Shown here in pieces: positions 50,742 through 58,430 of a DNA stretch of 64,000 bases (positions within the stretch are counted from its first letter, which is position 1; the number at the start of each line of letters is the position of its first letter). A program made the translations under genes and the position numbers. The notes below the pieces were generated by a model. It worked only from the letters and a program-made list of their open reading frames with translations. It made no database searches and had not been told where the DNA came from. Origin of the DNA: UBA11740 sp035635855 (lineage in GTDB: Bacteria > Acidobacteriota > Blastocatellia > Pyrinomonadales > Pyrinomonadaceae); contig DASQAF010000003.1 in NCBI GenBank assembly GCA_035635855.1, forward strand, positions 1 to 64,000, written 5' to 3'.

Positions 50742-52118
50742 ATGAAAACTCTAATCAAAAACGGCCGCATCATCACGGCCAGCGACGATTACAAAGCCGA
50801 CATTTTGATCGAGGGTGAAATCGTCACCACGATCGGCGCCAGGCTCGACATGGAAGCGGACGTGACGATCGACGCCAAAGATAAACTGGTAATTCCCGGC
50901 GGCATCGATCCGCACACGCACATGGAACTGCCGTTTGGCGGCACCACGGCGTCGGACGATTTTCGCACCGGCACGATCGCTGCGGCCCACGGTGGCACGA
51001 CGACGATCATCGACTTTGCCGTGCAATACAAAGGCGAATCACTGCTCCAGGGCGTCGATAATTGGCACAAGAAAGCTGAAGGCAAGTGCGCGATTGATTA
51101 TGGCTTTCACTTGATCACAACCGAGCTTGAGGATCGCCAGATCGAAGAGATGTATACCGTCATGGACGAAGGCGTGACCAGCTTCAAGATGTTTATGGCG
51201 TATCCGGGCGTCTTTTTAGTTGACGATGCGACCATTTTTCGCGCCATGTCGGCGGCCGGCGCGCGCGGCGGTTTGATTTGCATGCACGCGGAAAACGGCA
51301 TCGTCATCAACGAGATCATTAAGCACGCTTTGGCCAAAGGTCACACTGCGCCAAAGTATCACGCGCTGACGCGCCCGACCATCGCCGAGGCCGAAGGCGT
51401 GCACCGCGCGATTGCGATTGCCGAGATGGCTGAGTCGCCGGTCTATATCGTCCACCTCAGTTGCGCGGACGCGCTCAATCAGGTTCGTGAAGCGCGCGAT
51501 CGAGGCATTCCCGCCTTTGCTGAAACTTGTCCGCAGTATTTGTTTCTTTCCATCGATGACTATGGCGAAGACTTTAATGGCGCCAAGTACGTGATGACGC
51601 CGCCGCTGCGCGAAAAGGCCAACCAGGCGGAACTTTGGAAGGGGTTGAAAATGGACGATCTGCAAGTCATCTCGACCGACCATTGCCCGTTCTGCATGAA
51701 AGAGCAGAAAGAACTTGGCAAAGATGACTTCACTAAGATTCCCAACGGCGCGCCCGGTGTCGAGCATCGCGTGTCGCTGATCTACAACGGCGTAGTTGAG
51801 AATCGTATTTCGCTCAATCGCTTTGTCGAGCTTACTTCAACGGCGGCCGCAAAGATGTTTGGATTGTTTCCGAAGAAAGGAACGATCGCGGTGGGCTCGG
51901 ATGCGGACATCGTGATCTTTGATCAGAATAAAGACCAGACACTCAGCGTGAAGACACACCACATGAACGTTGACTACAGCGCCTATGAAGGCAAGACGAT
52001 CAAGGGCGTCGTGGAGACTGTGCTATCCCGCGGCAAGGTTGTTGTTAATCATGGCGAATTCAAAGGCAAGTCCGGCAACGGACAATTTCTGAAGCGCGGC
52101 GAATGCGCGGCAATATAG
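50742..52118 (+). CDS. hydA: dihydropyrimidinase
   Basis: A 458-residue cyclic amidase hydrolysing dihydrouracil/dihydrothymine to N-carbamoyl-beta-amino acids. Metal site: GGIDPHTHMELPFGG (His58, His60), carboxylated Lys149 in VTSFKMFMAYPG, AENG and VYIVHLSCADAL with the His ligands, and VISTDHCPFCMKEQ with the Asp. NGAPGVEHR is typical of dihydropyrimidinases rather than dihydroorotases. It is the second enzyme of the reductive pyrimidine route; PreA and beta-ureidopropionase genes follow 5-8 kb downstream on the same strand. Confidence 0.94.
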   Translation: MKTLIKNGRIITASDDYKADILIEGEIVTTIGARLDMEADVTIDAKDKLVIPGGIDPHTHMELPFGGTTASDDFRTGTIAAAHGGTTTIIDFAVQYKGESLLQGVDNWHKKAEGKCAIDYGFHLITTELEDRQIEEMYTVMDEGVTSFKMFMAYPGVFLVDDATIFRAMSAAGARGGLICMHAENGIVINEIIKHALAKGHTAPKYHALTRPTIAEAEGVHRAIAIAEMAESPVYIVHLSCADALNQVREARDRGIPAFAETCPQYLFLSIDDYGEDFNGAKYVMTPPLREKANQAELWKGLKMDDLQVISTDHCPFCMKEQKELGKDDFTKIPNGAPGVEHRVSLIYNGVVENRISLNRFVELTSTAAAKMFGLFPKKGTIAVGSDADIVIFDQNKDQTLSVKTHHMNVDYSAYEGKTIKGVVETVLSRGKVVVNHGEFKGKSGNGQFLKRGECAAI

Positions 52119-52174
52119 ACTCCCGGCTTGTTAGCTCGCGAATATTCTTCTCCGGCCCCGACAGTTTGATCACG

Positions 52175-52885
52175 ATGAGCCAGGAATCTATTCAAGCTCC
52201 TCATCAGTCACGAAGAAAATGCACGAACTGCGGTCTGGTGAACGCGAGTTCAGACGAACTGTGTAGACGTTGCGGCACGCCGCTCGCGGACGAGCAAGAT
52301 GAGCAGCACGTCGAAGACAGCGAACCTATAGCCGGCGCGAGTCCAAAGCAGAGAAGCCTGCTAAAAAGAATAACGTGGGTCGTTGCGACTACCTTAATCA
52401 TTTTGGGAATTTGGTATGTCTCCCTTCTGATGAGTTCGGATGGCCTGCAGCCCGATCAGCGCGAAAAGGTTCAGCAGGCAATCGCGCTCCTGCAACAGCA
52501 GGGCTTCAATCGCGAGGCTTTCATTCTCAAACACCTCGTGGTTTTTCGCGGCACTGATAACTGGTGGAACCGGTACGTCGGCCATCGCGATGCGTACGCC
52601 GCCACGAATTTTCCTTTCGAAGTTGTAACACTCTATCCGGATTTTTTTGAGCTCCCGGTCGACGATCGAGAGCGCGCCGCCGTGCTGCTTCACGAAGCTT
52701 GTCACTTGATGGGCGACGGCGAGGACGCAGCGCTTCAGTCAACCTGGCGCAACAAGCGGCGCCTGGGGTGGACGACTGACAAGTACAAACAGACCAGAGT
52801 CTGGGACGCAACCGAGAAACTGACCAAAGCGAGATTTCCATACATGTTTCAATGCGGATCAGACGGACTGTCCGATTGCTTTTGA
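52175..52885 (+). CDS. zinc-ribbon, single-span membrane protein with HExxH-type motif
   Basis: A ~236-residue protein. Residues ~15-40 carry a zinc ribbon (CTNCGLVNASSDELCRRCGT), followed by one membrane span (ITWVVATTLIILGIWYVSLL) and an extracytoplasmic domain with LLHEACHLMGDGEDAAL. HEACH fits the HExxH metalloprotease motif, with further acidic residues downstream. No peptidase family is recognised. ATG 52175 is used; the longer frame from 52103 overlaps the dihydropyrimidinase stop. Co-transcription with that gene is plausible. Confidence 0.72.
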   Translation: MSQESIQAPHQSRRKCTNCGLVNASSDELCRRCGTPLADEQDEQHVEDSEPIAGASPKQRSLLKRITWVVATTLIILGIWYVSLLMSSDGLQPDQREKVQQAIALLQQQGFNREAFILKHLVVFRGTDNWWNRYVGHRDAYAATNFPFEVVTLYPDFFELPVDDRERAAVLLHEACHLMGDGEDAALQSTWRNKRRLGWTTDKYKQTRVWDATEKLTKARFPYMFQCGSDGLSDCF

Positions 52886-52980
52886 GGGTGATGAAGTCAG
52901 TACCCTATGCTTCAGGGCTTTTCTTCGACATTCTTCTCAGGTATTTTTGGCGGCGATGATAATTGCTGAAGGTGAAACCT

Positions 52981-53436
52981 ATGAAGAGAAAATTTCTTTT
53001 GATCGCGCTCATCGCCGCGTCACATTTATCAACTTCTGCGCAAGCGCAGGTGCCTACTCCGCCAAAACCGCCGCAGAAGCAGATCGTCACGTCCGCGCAG
53101 GCGAACGGTGTCTATCGTTATTACAAGAGTGAGTTCCGCATACTTGCCCTCGGTCATAACAAATTGAAGGTTCAGTTCGATGGGGTTTACACGACACTGG
53201 CGAAAAGTATCAACATGGGTTATGCGATGGGTGAAGCGATCATCGACGGCAACATTGCGACGTTCAAACCACCGGATACCGAGCGGTGCGAGATTACGCT
53301 GGTATTCCTGCCCAACAAGTTGAAAGTTACGCAGGATGGTTCTGACGCGGATTGCGGTTTTGGCCACAACGTGAATGCCACCGGGACCTACCGTAAGATT
53401 CGCGGCGGCAAACCCCAGTTTGAATCGCCACCGTAA
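52981..53436 (+). CDS. small exported protein (paralogue A)
   Basis: A 151-residue protein with a signal peptide (FLLIALIAASHLSTSAQAQ). The mature part (VTSAQANGVYRYYKSEFRIL, ALGHNKLKVQF, FKPPDTERCEITLVFLPNKL, DADCGFGHNVNATGTYRKIR) is clearly paralogous to 55333-55764. Two conserved cysteines (in DTxxC and xxCGFG) may form a disulfide. Function unknown. The pair flanks the S10 peptidase gene. Confidence 0.78.
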   Translation: MKRKFLLIALIAASHLSTSAQAQVPTPPKPPQKQIVTSAQANGVYRYYKSEFRILALGHNKLKVQFDGVYTTLAKSINMGYAMGEAIIDGNIATFKPPDTERCEITLVFLPNKLKVTQDGSDADCGFGHNVNATGTYRKIRGGKPQFESPP

Positions 53437-53482
53437 TAATGCAGACTCTTATTTTTGAAAGATTGCCGCTCTCCAGGCAAGA

Positions 53483-53546
53483 CGATCCACGAAATACACG
53501 AAGCGGAGTGGCTTGTTCGGGCCGTTTGGTGTGACTTCGTGGATCG
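53483..53546. repeat. intergenic palindrome, CGATCCACGAAA element (copy 2)
   Basis: Repeats the opening of 50560-50608 exactly over 28 bases and closes with CTTCGTGGATCG after a longer loop. Confidence 0.8.
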
Positions 53547-53569
53547 TTCCCTCGCGCTTTGCCCTCATT

Positions 53570-53595
53570 GCGGGCGAGGGCGCCCGCGCTCCCAG
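53570..53595 (-). repeat. dispersed repeat, diverged minus-strand copy of the CTGGGAGCGCGG family
   Basis: Reverse complement begins CTGGGAGCGCGGGCG and ends CGCCCGC, matching the two coding copies over the first ~12-15 bases; intergenic here. Confidence 0.6.
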
Positions 53596-53729
53596 TAAAT
53601 GGGAACGCGTTTAGGTCCACAAGCTCGCGGCTTGCGCTAGAAAATACTTGTCGCCTTACTTCGGTTTGTCTTACTATGACGGCCTTGCTGTTGCCTTCGA
53701 AACCAGCCCTGCGGAAAGGTTAACCACCG

Positions 53730-55319
53730 ATGTTTGCTGTGATTGCTATTTTCTTTGCCCTGCTGTCTTTCGGACAAGGAGAAGATCAGGGCCGCCGCCA
53801 ACAACCGCCGGGCCAACAGCCCACGCCGACTCCGCAAGTGAGCGCATCGCCATCGTCTTCCAGTGCTCAAACGGCACAGCAACGCGGTCCACAGGAACGT
53901 CCGGCGCAGCCTGCAGAAGAACCGCCGATTGTTAGTAGGCACGAGATTAAGGCAGCCGGCCGAATTCTGCGTTACACCGCGACCGTCGGGATGATGCCCA
54001 TCAAGAACCGCGACGGCGAGACCGAAGCTCGAATTTTCTTCATGGCTTATACGCTGGACGACGCGGGAGGGCGCGGCCGCCGTCCTTTGACGTTCTCGTT
54101 CAACGGCGGACCCGGGTCGGCATCGGTGTGGCTGCACCTCGGGGCGATTGGTCCCAAGCGCGTTCGGATGAACTCGGACGGGACCATGCCCGCGCCGCCG
54201 TATGAGTTGGTGGACAACGATCAAACCTGGCTGAATCAAACTGATCTGGTTTTCATCGATCCGGTGGGCACCGGTTACAGTCGCGCCGTGCGCCCCGATC
54301 TGGCGTCACAGTTTTTTGGTTTGAATGGCGATATTGAATCGGTCGGCGAGTTCATCCGCATGTATCTAACGCGTTACGAACGCTGGACGTCGCCGCTGTT
54401 TCTGGCCGGAGAAAGTTACGGCACCACGCGCGCCTCCGCGTTATCCGGATACCTGGTTGATCGCGGTATTGCCTTAAATGGAATTGTGCTCATCTCGACA
54501 ATCATGAACTTCGCCACGACCAACTTCGCTGCCGGCAACGATTTGCCGTACGAGTTATTCTTGCCGTCTTACGCCGCGACCGCCTGGTACCACAAATTGC
54601 CGCCGGATCTTCAGGCGCGTTCAGTACAGGACGTCGTGGCGGAAGTTGAGCGCTGGGCGGCAAGTGACTACACGCTGGCGCTGGAAAAAGGCGATCGGCT
54701 GACACCGCAGGAGCGACAGGACGTTGTGGCCAAGCTGTCGCGCTACACCGGGCTCGATTCACGTTTCATCGACAACGCGAACCTGCGCGTCTCGCTCAAT
54801 CTCTTCCGAAAGGAATTACTGCGATCAGAGCGACGAACGATCGGAAGGCTGGACGCGCGCTTCAAGGGCTTCGATTCAAATTTCGCCACCGACAGTCCCG
54901 ATTTCGACGCCAGCGAAGCAGCGATTCGCCCGCCATACACCTCGACCTTTAATAACTATGTGCGCACCGAACTCGGTTACAAGACGGATCTGGAATACTA
55001 CATTCTCGGCGGCGGCATCACCTCACCATGGAATTGGGGCACCAACAATAACTACGTCGACACCAGCGTCGCCTTGCGCACTGCGCTGGCCAAAAATCCC
55101 TATCTGAAGATTTTTGTGGCGATGGGCTATTACGACATGGCCACGCCGTATTTCGCCGCGGAGTATACGCTACATCACATCAGTCTGGATCCCTTGCTGC
55201 TCAAGAATTTTTCAACCGGTTACTACGAAGCCGGGCACATGATGTACATTGACGAGAAGTCGCTCGGGCAAATGCGCGCCGACGTCGGCAAGTTCATTCA
55301 AAGTTCGATAAACAGATAA
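53730..55319 (+). CDS. exported S10-family serine carboxypeptidase
   Basis: A 529-residue serine carboxypeptidase. A short signal (MFAVIAIFFALLSFGQG) is followed by a Pro/Gln/Ser-rich linker (~20-65). Family motifs: FSFNGGPGSASVWLHLGAIG, DPVGTGYSRA, nucleophile Ser229 in AGESYGTTRAS, Asp469 in GYYDMATPY and His503 in YEAGHMMYID. Releases C-terminal amino acids, probably outside the cytoplasm. Placed between two paralogous small exported proteins and within the pyrimidine-degradation region. Confidence 0.92.
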   Translation: MFAVIAIFFALLSFGQGEDQGRRQQPPGQQPTPTPQVSASPSSSSAQTAQQRGPQERPAQPAEEPPIVSRHEIKAAGRILRYTATVGMMPIKNRDGETEARIFFMAYTLDDAGGRGRRPLTFSFNGGPGSASVWLHLGAIGPKRVRMNSDGTMPAPPYELVDNDQTWLNQTDLVFIDPVGTGYSRAVRPDLASQFFGLNGDIESVGEFIRMYLTRYERWTSPLFLAGESYGTTRASALSGYLVDRGIALNGIVLISTIMNFATTNFAAGNDLPYELFLPSYAATAWYHKLPPDLQARSVQDVVAEVERWAASDYTLALEKGDRLTPQERQDVVAKLSRYTGLDSRFIDNANLRVSLNLFRKELLRSERRTIGRLDARFKGFDSNFATDSPDFDASEAAIRPPYTSTFNNYVRTELGYKTDLEYYILGGGITSPWNWGTNNNYVDTSVALRTALAKNPYLKIFVAMGYYDMATPYFAAEYTLHHISLDPLLLKNFSTGYYEAGHMMYIDEKSLGQMRADVGKFIQSSINR

Positions 55320-55332
55320 AGAGAAACCAAAC

Positions 55333-55764
55333 GTGAAGATCCTGTTCTCGCTGCTTTTCACTCTCGTTCTTTGCGGTTCTGCACTTCCGCAAGGAACCAG
55401 GATCGTCACCGCTGCGGAAGCAAATGGGACTTATCGTGCCGGTCGCAACGAGATTAAGATTCTCGCGCTGGGCCATAACAAGCTGCGGATCCAGATGCAT
55501 CTTACTTATGAATTCAAATCTCAAGCCGGGCCCATGGCCAATGTCGGAGAGGCCTTTGGCGAGGCGACAATCGAAAATGACACGGCTATCTTTCAACCGC
55601 CGGATACCCAGAACTGCACCATTACGATCAAGTTTCTTCCCGGCAGCAAGCTCAAAGTCAGCGAGGACCATACCATCAATTGCGGCTTTGGTTTGAACGT
55701 AAGTTCAGAAGGCACCTACAAAAAAATCAAGGGCGGCAAGCCCAAGTTTGACTCTGATAATTGA
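55333..55764 (+). CDS. small exported protein (paralogue B)
   Basis: A 143-residue protein starting at GTG 55333 with a signal peptide (ILFSLLFTLVLCGSALPQ). Mature region TAAEANGTYRAGRNEIKILA, LGHNKLRIQM, FQPPDTQNCTITIKFLPGSK, INCGFGLNVSSEGTYKKIKG matches 52981-53436 closely, including both Cys. It starts 13 bases after the S10 stop and is likely co-transcribed with it. Function unknown. Confidence 0.78.
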   Translation: MKILFSLLFTLVLCGSALPQGTRIVTAAEANGTYRAGRNEIKILALGHNKLRIQMHLTYEFKSQAGPMANVGEAFGEATIENDTAIFQPPDTQNCTITIKFLPGSKLKVSEDHTINCGFGLNVSSEGTYKKIKGGKPKFDSDN

Positions 55765-55795
55765 TCAGCCCGGCCGTCTGTATGGAGCAAAACGC

Positions 55796-57496
55796 TTGAG
55801 CACTCCGAGTAGCGAAACCACCCAATATCCCGACGGCCGCGTCGAACTGCGCGATGACGCGTTCGCAGAGATAAGCCGCAGCCCGCTCTTCAATCGCGAT
55901 CTCGCTCCCGTCAAAGTTTCGGACCGCAACTGGACTACCTACAACTATGCCGCGCTCTGGATCAGCATGGCGCACTGCATCCCGACCTACATGCTCTCTT
56001 CGGGATTGATCAGGCTCGGGATGAACTGGTGGCAGGCGCTGATCACGATCCTGCTGGGCAACACGATCGTGCTGGTTCCGATTCTGCTCAACTCGCATCC
56101 CGGAACAAAGTACGGAATTCCCTTCCCGGTTTTCGCGCGTGCCGCTTACGGAACTTACGGATCGAATCTGCCCGCCCTGATGCGCGCGATCGTCGCCTGC
56201 GGCTGGTTTGGGATTCAGGCGTGGATTGGCGGCGAAGCGCTCCACACGCTGTTCACCGCCATCGTGCCGCGGTGGCCGACGCTTTTGGGTGGACCGATTG
56301 GCGGCTATCCGCCAACTGAATGGATTTCGTTTCTGCTGTTTTGGGGCCTGAACATCTTCATCATCTATCGCGGCATGGACCTGCTCAGAAAAGTCGAGAA
56401 CTGGGCGGCGCCATTCGTGCTGATCATGACATCGCTCTTGCTGGCCTGGGCGATCTGGAAAGCGCACGGGCTTGGTTATCTCCTGACCCAGCAGAGTAAA
56501 TTTCATACCATTGCAGAGTTTTGGCCGATCTTCATTCCATCTTTGACGGGCATGATCGGATTCTGGGCGACGCTGTCGCTTAACATGCCCGACTTCACGC
56601 GCTTTGGTCACAGCCAAAAGGAGCAGGCGATCGGTCAGGTGGTCGCGCTGCCGACTACGATGACGGTGTTCGCGGCCATGGGCGTGATGATCACTTCTGC
56701 GGCGGTAATCATCTATCCGCACATGAAAGCCGAAGAGCTTTGGGACCCGATGAAGTTGGTGGGTCAGTTTCATCAGGTGGTCGTGATTGCCATTTCGATG
56801 TTTACCGTGGTGGTGGCCACTTTGGCGGTAAACATTGCCGCAAACGTCGTTTCACCCGCGAACGACTTTGCCAATGCTTTTCCAAAACTGATCTCGTTTC
56901 GCACCGGCGGCCTGATCACTGGGATCGTCGGCATTCTGATGCAGCCGTGGCGATTGCTTGCCGATCCATCGGGCTACATCTTTACCTGGCTCGTCGGTTA
57001 TTCGGGCGGACTAGGATCAATCGCTGGAGTACTAATCGTCGACTACTGGCTGGTGCGACACAAAAGATTTGTTTTGGGAGATCTTTATCGCACTGAAGGA
57101 ACCTATAGCTACAATCACGAGAGAAGCTGGTTCGTTAAGGTAGTCGTCAGTTTGGTCTTCGCGGGGTTCGGATGGTATTTCGTTCGCCAGTTTGTCAGCG
57201 GCTATACGGCCCGTTTCCCTGGCTTCCTGAGTCTAATATTGAAGACATCCATGATCGTCGCCTTTGGTTTTCTCGGCTCGCTGCTTACTAAGGATCGCGG
57301 TTGGAATTGGCGCGCCGTAGCCGCGACCTTGATTGGGTGCTTCTTTGCCTGGATTGGAGTTTTCGTTCCGGCGCTCAGAACGCTGTATGATTACGCCTGG
57401 TTTGTTGGTTTTGGCACGGCGGCGATCGGTTACCTTGCGCTGATGAAGCTCGCACCGCCGCGAGCAGCAAATGGTATTGAAGCCGAAGCTGCCTGA
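55796..57496 (+). CDS. NCS1-family nucleobase:cation symporter
   Basis: A ~566-residue transporter with about 12 membrane spans. Family signatures: LFNRDLAPVKVSDRNWTTYN, GTKYGIPFPVFARAAYGTYG, WFGIQAWIGGEALHTLF and NMPDFTRFGHSQKEQAIGQV. NCS1 proteins carry uracil, hydantoin, allantoin or cytosine with protons or sodium. A uracil/thymine or hydantoin role is inferred from the neighbouring degradation genes. TTG 55796 is preferred (GGAG eight bases before); an in-frame TTG at 55748 would overlap the previous gene. Confidence 0.92.
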   Translation: MSTPSSETTQYPDGRVELRDDAFAEISRSPLFNRDLAPVKVSDRNWTTYNYAALWISMAHCIPTYMLSSGLIRLGMNWWQALITILLGNTIVLVPILLNSHPGTKYGIPFPVFARAAYGTYGSNLPALMRAIVACGWFGIQAWIGGEALHTLFTAIVPRWPTLLGGPIGGYPPTEWISFLLFWGLNIFIIYRGMDLLRKVENWAAPFVLIMTSLLLAWAIWKAHGLGYLLTQQSKFHTIAEFWPIFIPSLTGMIGFWATLSLNMPDFTRFGHSQKEQAIGQVVALPTTMTVFAAMGVMITSAAVIIYPHMKAEELWDPMKLVGQFHQVVVIAISMFTVVVATLAVNIAANVVSPANDFANAFPKLISFRTGGLITGIVGILMQPWRLLADPSGYIFTWLVGYSGGLGSIAGVLIVDYWLVRHKRFVLGDLYRTEGTYSYNHERSWFVKVVVSLVFAGFGWYFVRQFVSGYTARFPGFLSLILKTSMIVAFGFLGSLLTKDRGWNWRAVAATLIGCFFAWIGVFVPALRTLYDYAWFVGFGTAAIGYLALMKLAPPRAANGIEAEAA

Positions 57497-57533
57497 AACA
57501 TTGAACCAGAAGACTGAAACTCCAGGAGACTAT

Positions 57534-58403
57534 ATGGCACGAACAGTTAAATGCGGATTGATTCAAGCCAAGAACGCGGCGCCGACTGATGCCCCGATTG
57601 AAGAGATCAAGCGCGCTAACATTGAAAAGCATCTGGCGATGATTGAAGACGCCGCGAAAAAAGGCGTGCAGATCCTTTGCATGCAGGAAGTCTTCACTAC
57701 TCCTTACTTCTGCGCCGAGCAAGAGACCCGCTGGTACGAAGCGGTCGAGAAAATTCCCGACGGCCCAACCACTAAACTGATGCAGGAGTTGGCGAAGAAG
57801 CACAACATGGTGATCATTGTCCCGATCTATGAAGAAGAGATCGCCGGCATCTATTACAACACCGCCGCGGTGATCGATGCCGACGGTAAGTATCTGGGGA
57901 AGTATCGGAAGCACCACATCCCACACGTGAATCCCGGGTTCTGGGAAAAGTTTTATTTTCGCCCCGGCAACATGGGTTATCCTGCTTTCGACACAGCCTA
58001 CGCTCGGATCGGCGTCTACATTTGTTATGACCGGCACTTCCCCGAAGGCGCGCGCGTGCTGGGCTTGAACGGCGCCGAGATTGTTTTCAACCCCTCGGCG
58101 ACAGTCGCCGGCTTATCCGAATATTTGTGGAAGCTGGAGCAACCCGCGCACGCCGTTGCCAACGGATACTTCGTGGGCGCGATTAATCGCGTCGGCCACG
58201 AACAGCCCTGGGACATCGGCGAGTTCTATGGCCAGAGTTACTTCTGCGATCCGCGCGGACAGATCGTCGCGGAAGCGCCGCGAGATCAGGATGCGCTGGT
58301 GGTCGCCGATCTGAATCTGGATATGATCCGCGAAGTGCGCAACACCTGGCAGTTCTACCGCGACCGCCGGCCTGACAGCTACGGACAGCTCGTAGCCGAT
58401 TAA
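57534..58403 (+). CDS. beta-ureidopropionase / N-carbamoyl amidohydrolase (nitrilase superfamily)
   Basis: A 289-residue nitrilase-fold amidase releasing CO2 and ammonia from N-carbamoyl-beta-alanine. The catalytic triad is visible: Glu52 in CMQEVFTTPYF, Lys126 in GKYRKHHIPH and Cys164 in GVYICYDRHFPEGAR. NPSATVAGLSEYLWKLEQPA and GAINRVGHE are typical of the beta-ureidopropionase branch. CAGGAG precedes ATG 57534. It lies between the NCS1 transporter and PreA genes, completing the reductive pyrimidine pathway. Confidence 0.92.
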   Translation: MARTVKCGLIQAKNAAPTDAPIEEIKRANIEKHLAMIEDAAKKGVQILCMQEVFTTPYFCAEQETRWYEAVEKIPDGPTTKLMQELAKKHNMVIIVPIYEEEIAGIYYNTAAVIDADGKYLGKYRKHHIPHVNPGFWEKFYFRPGNMGYPAFDTAYARIGVYICYDRHFPEGARVLGLNGAEIVFNPSATVAGLSEYLWKLEQPAHAVANGYFVGAINRVGHEQPWDIGEFYGQSYFCDPRGQIVAEAPRDQDALVVADLNLDMIREVRNTWQFYRDRRPDSYGQLVAD

Positions 58404-58430
58404 TCGTGACCGCAATTTAGGAGTTAGAAG

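Noticed and set aside
55727..56773. 348-codon minus-strand open frame opposite the NCS1 transporter gene
   Set aside because: Lies wholly across strongly conserved transporter sequence, is rich in Arg/His/Gln as expected for an antisense shadow and has no family motif or ribosome site.
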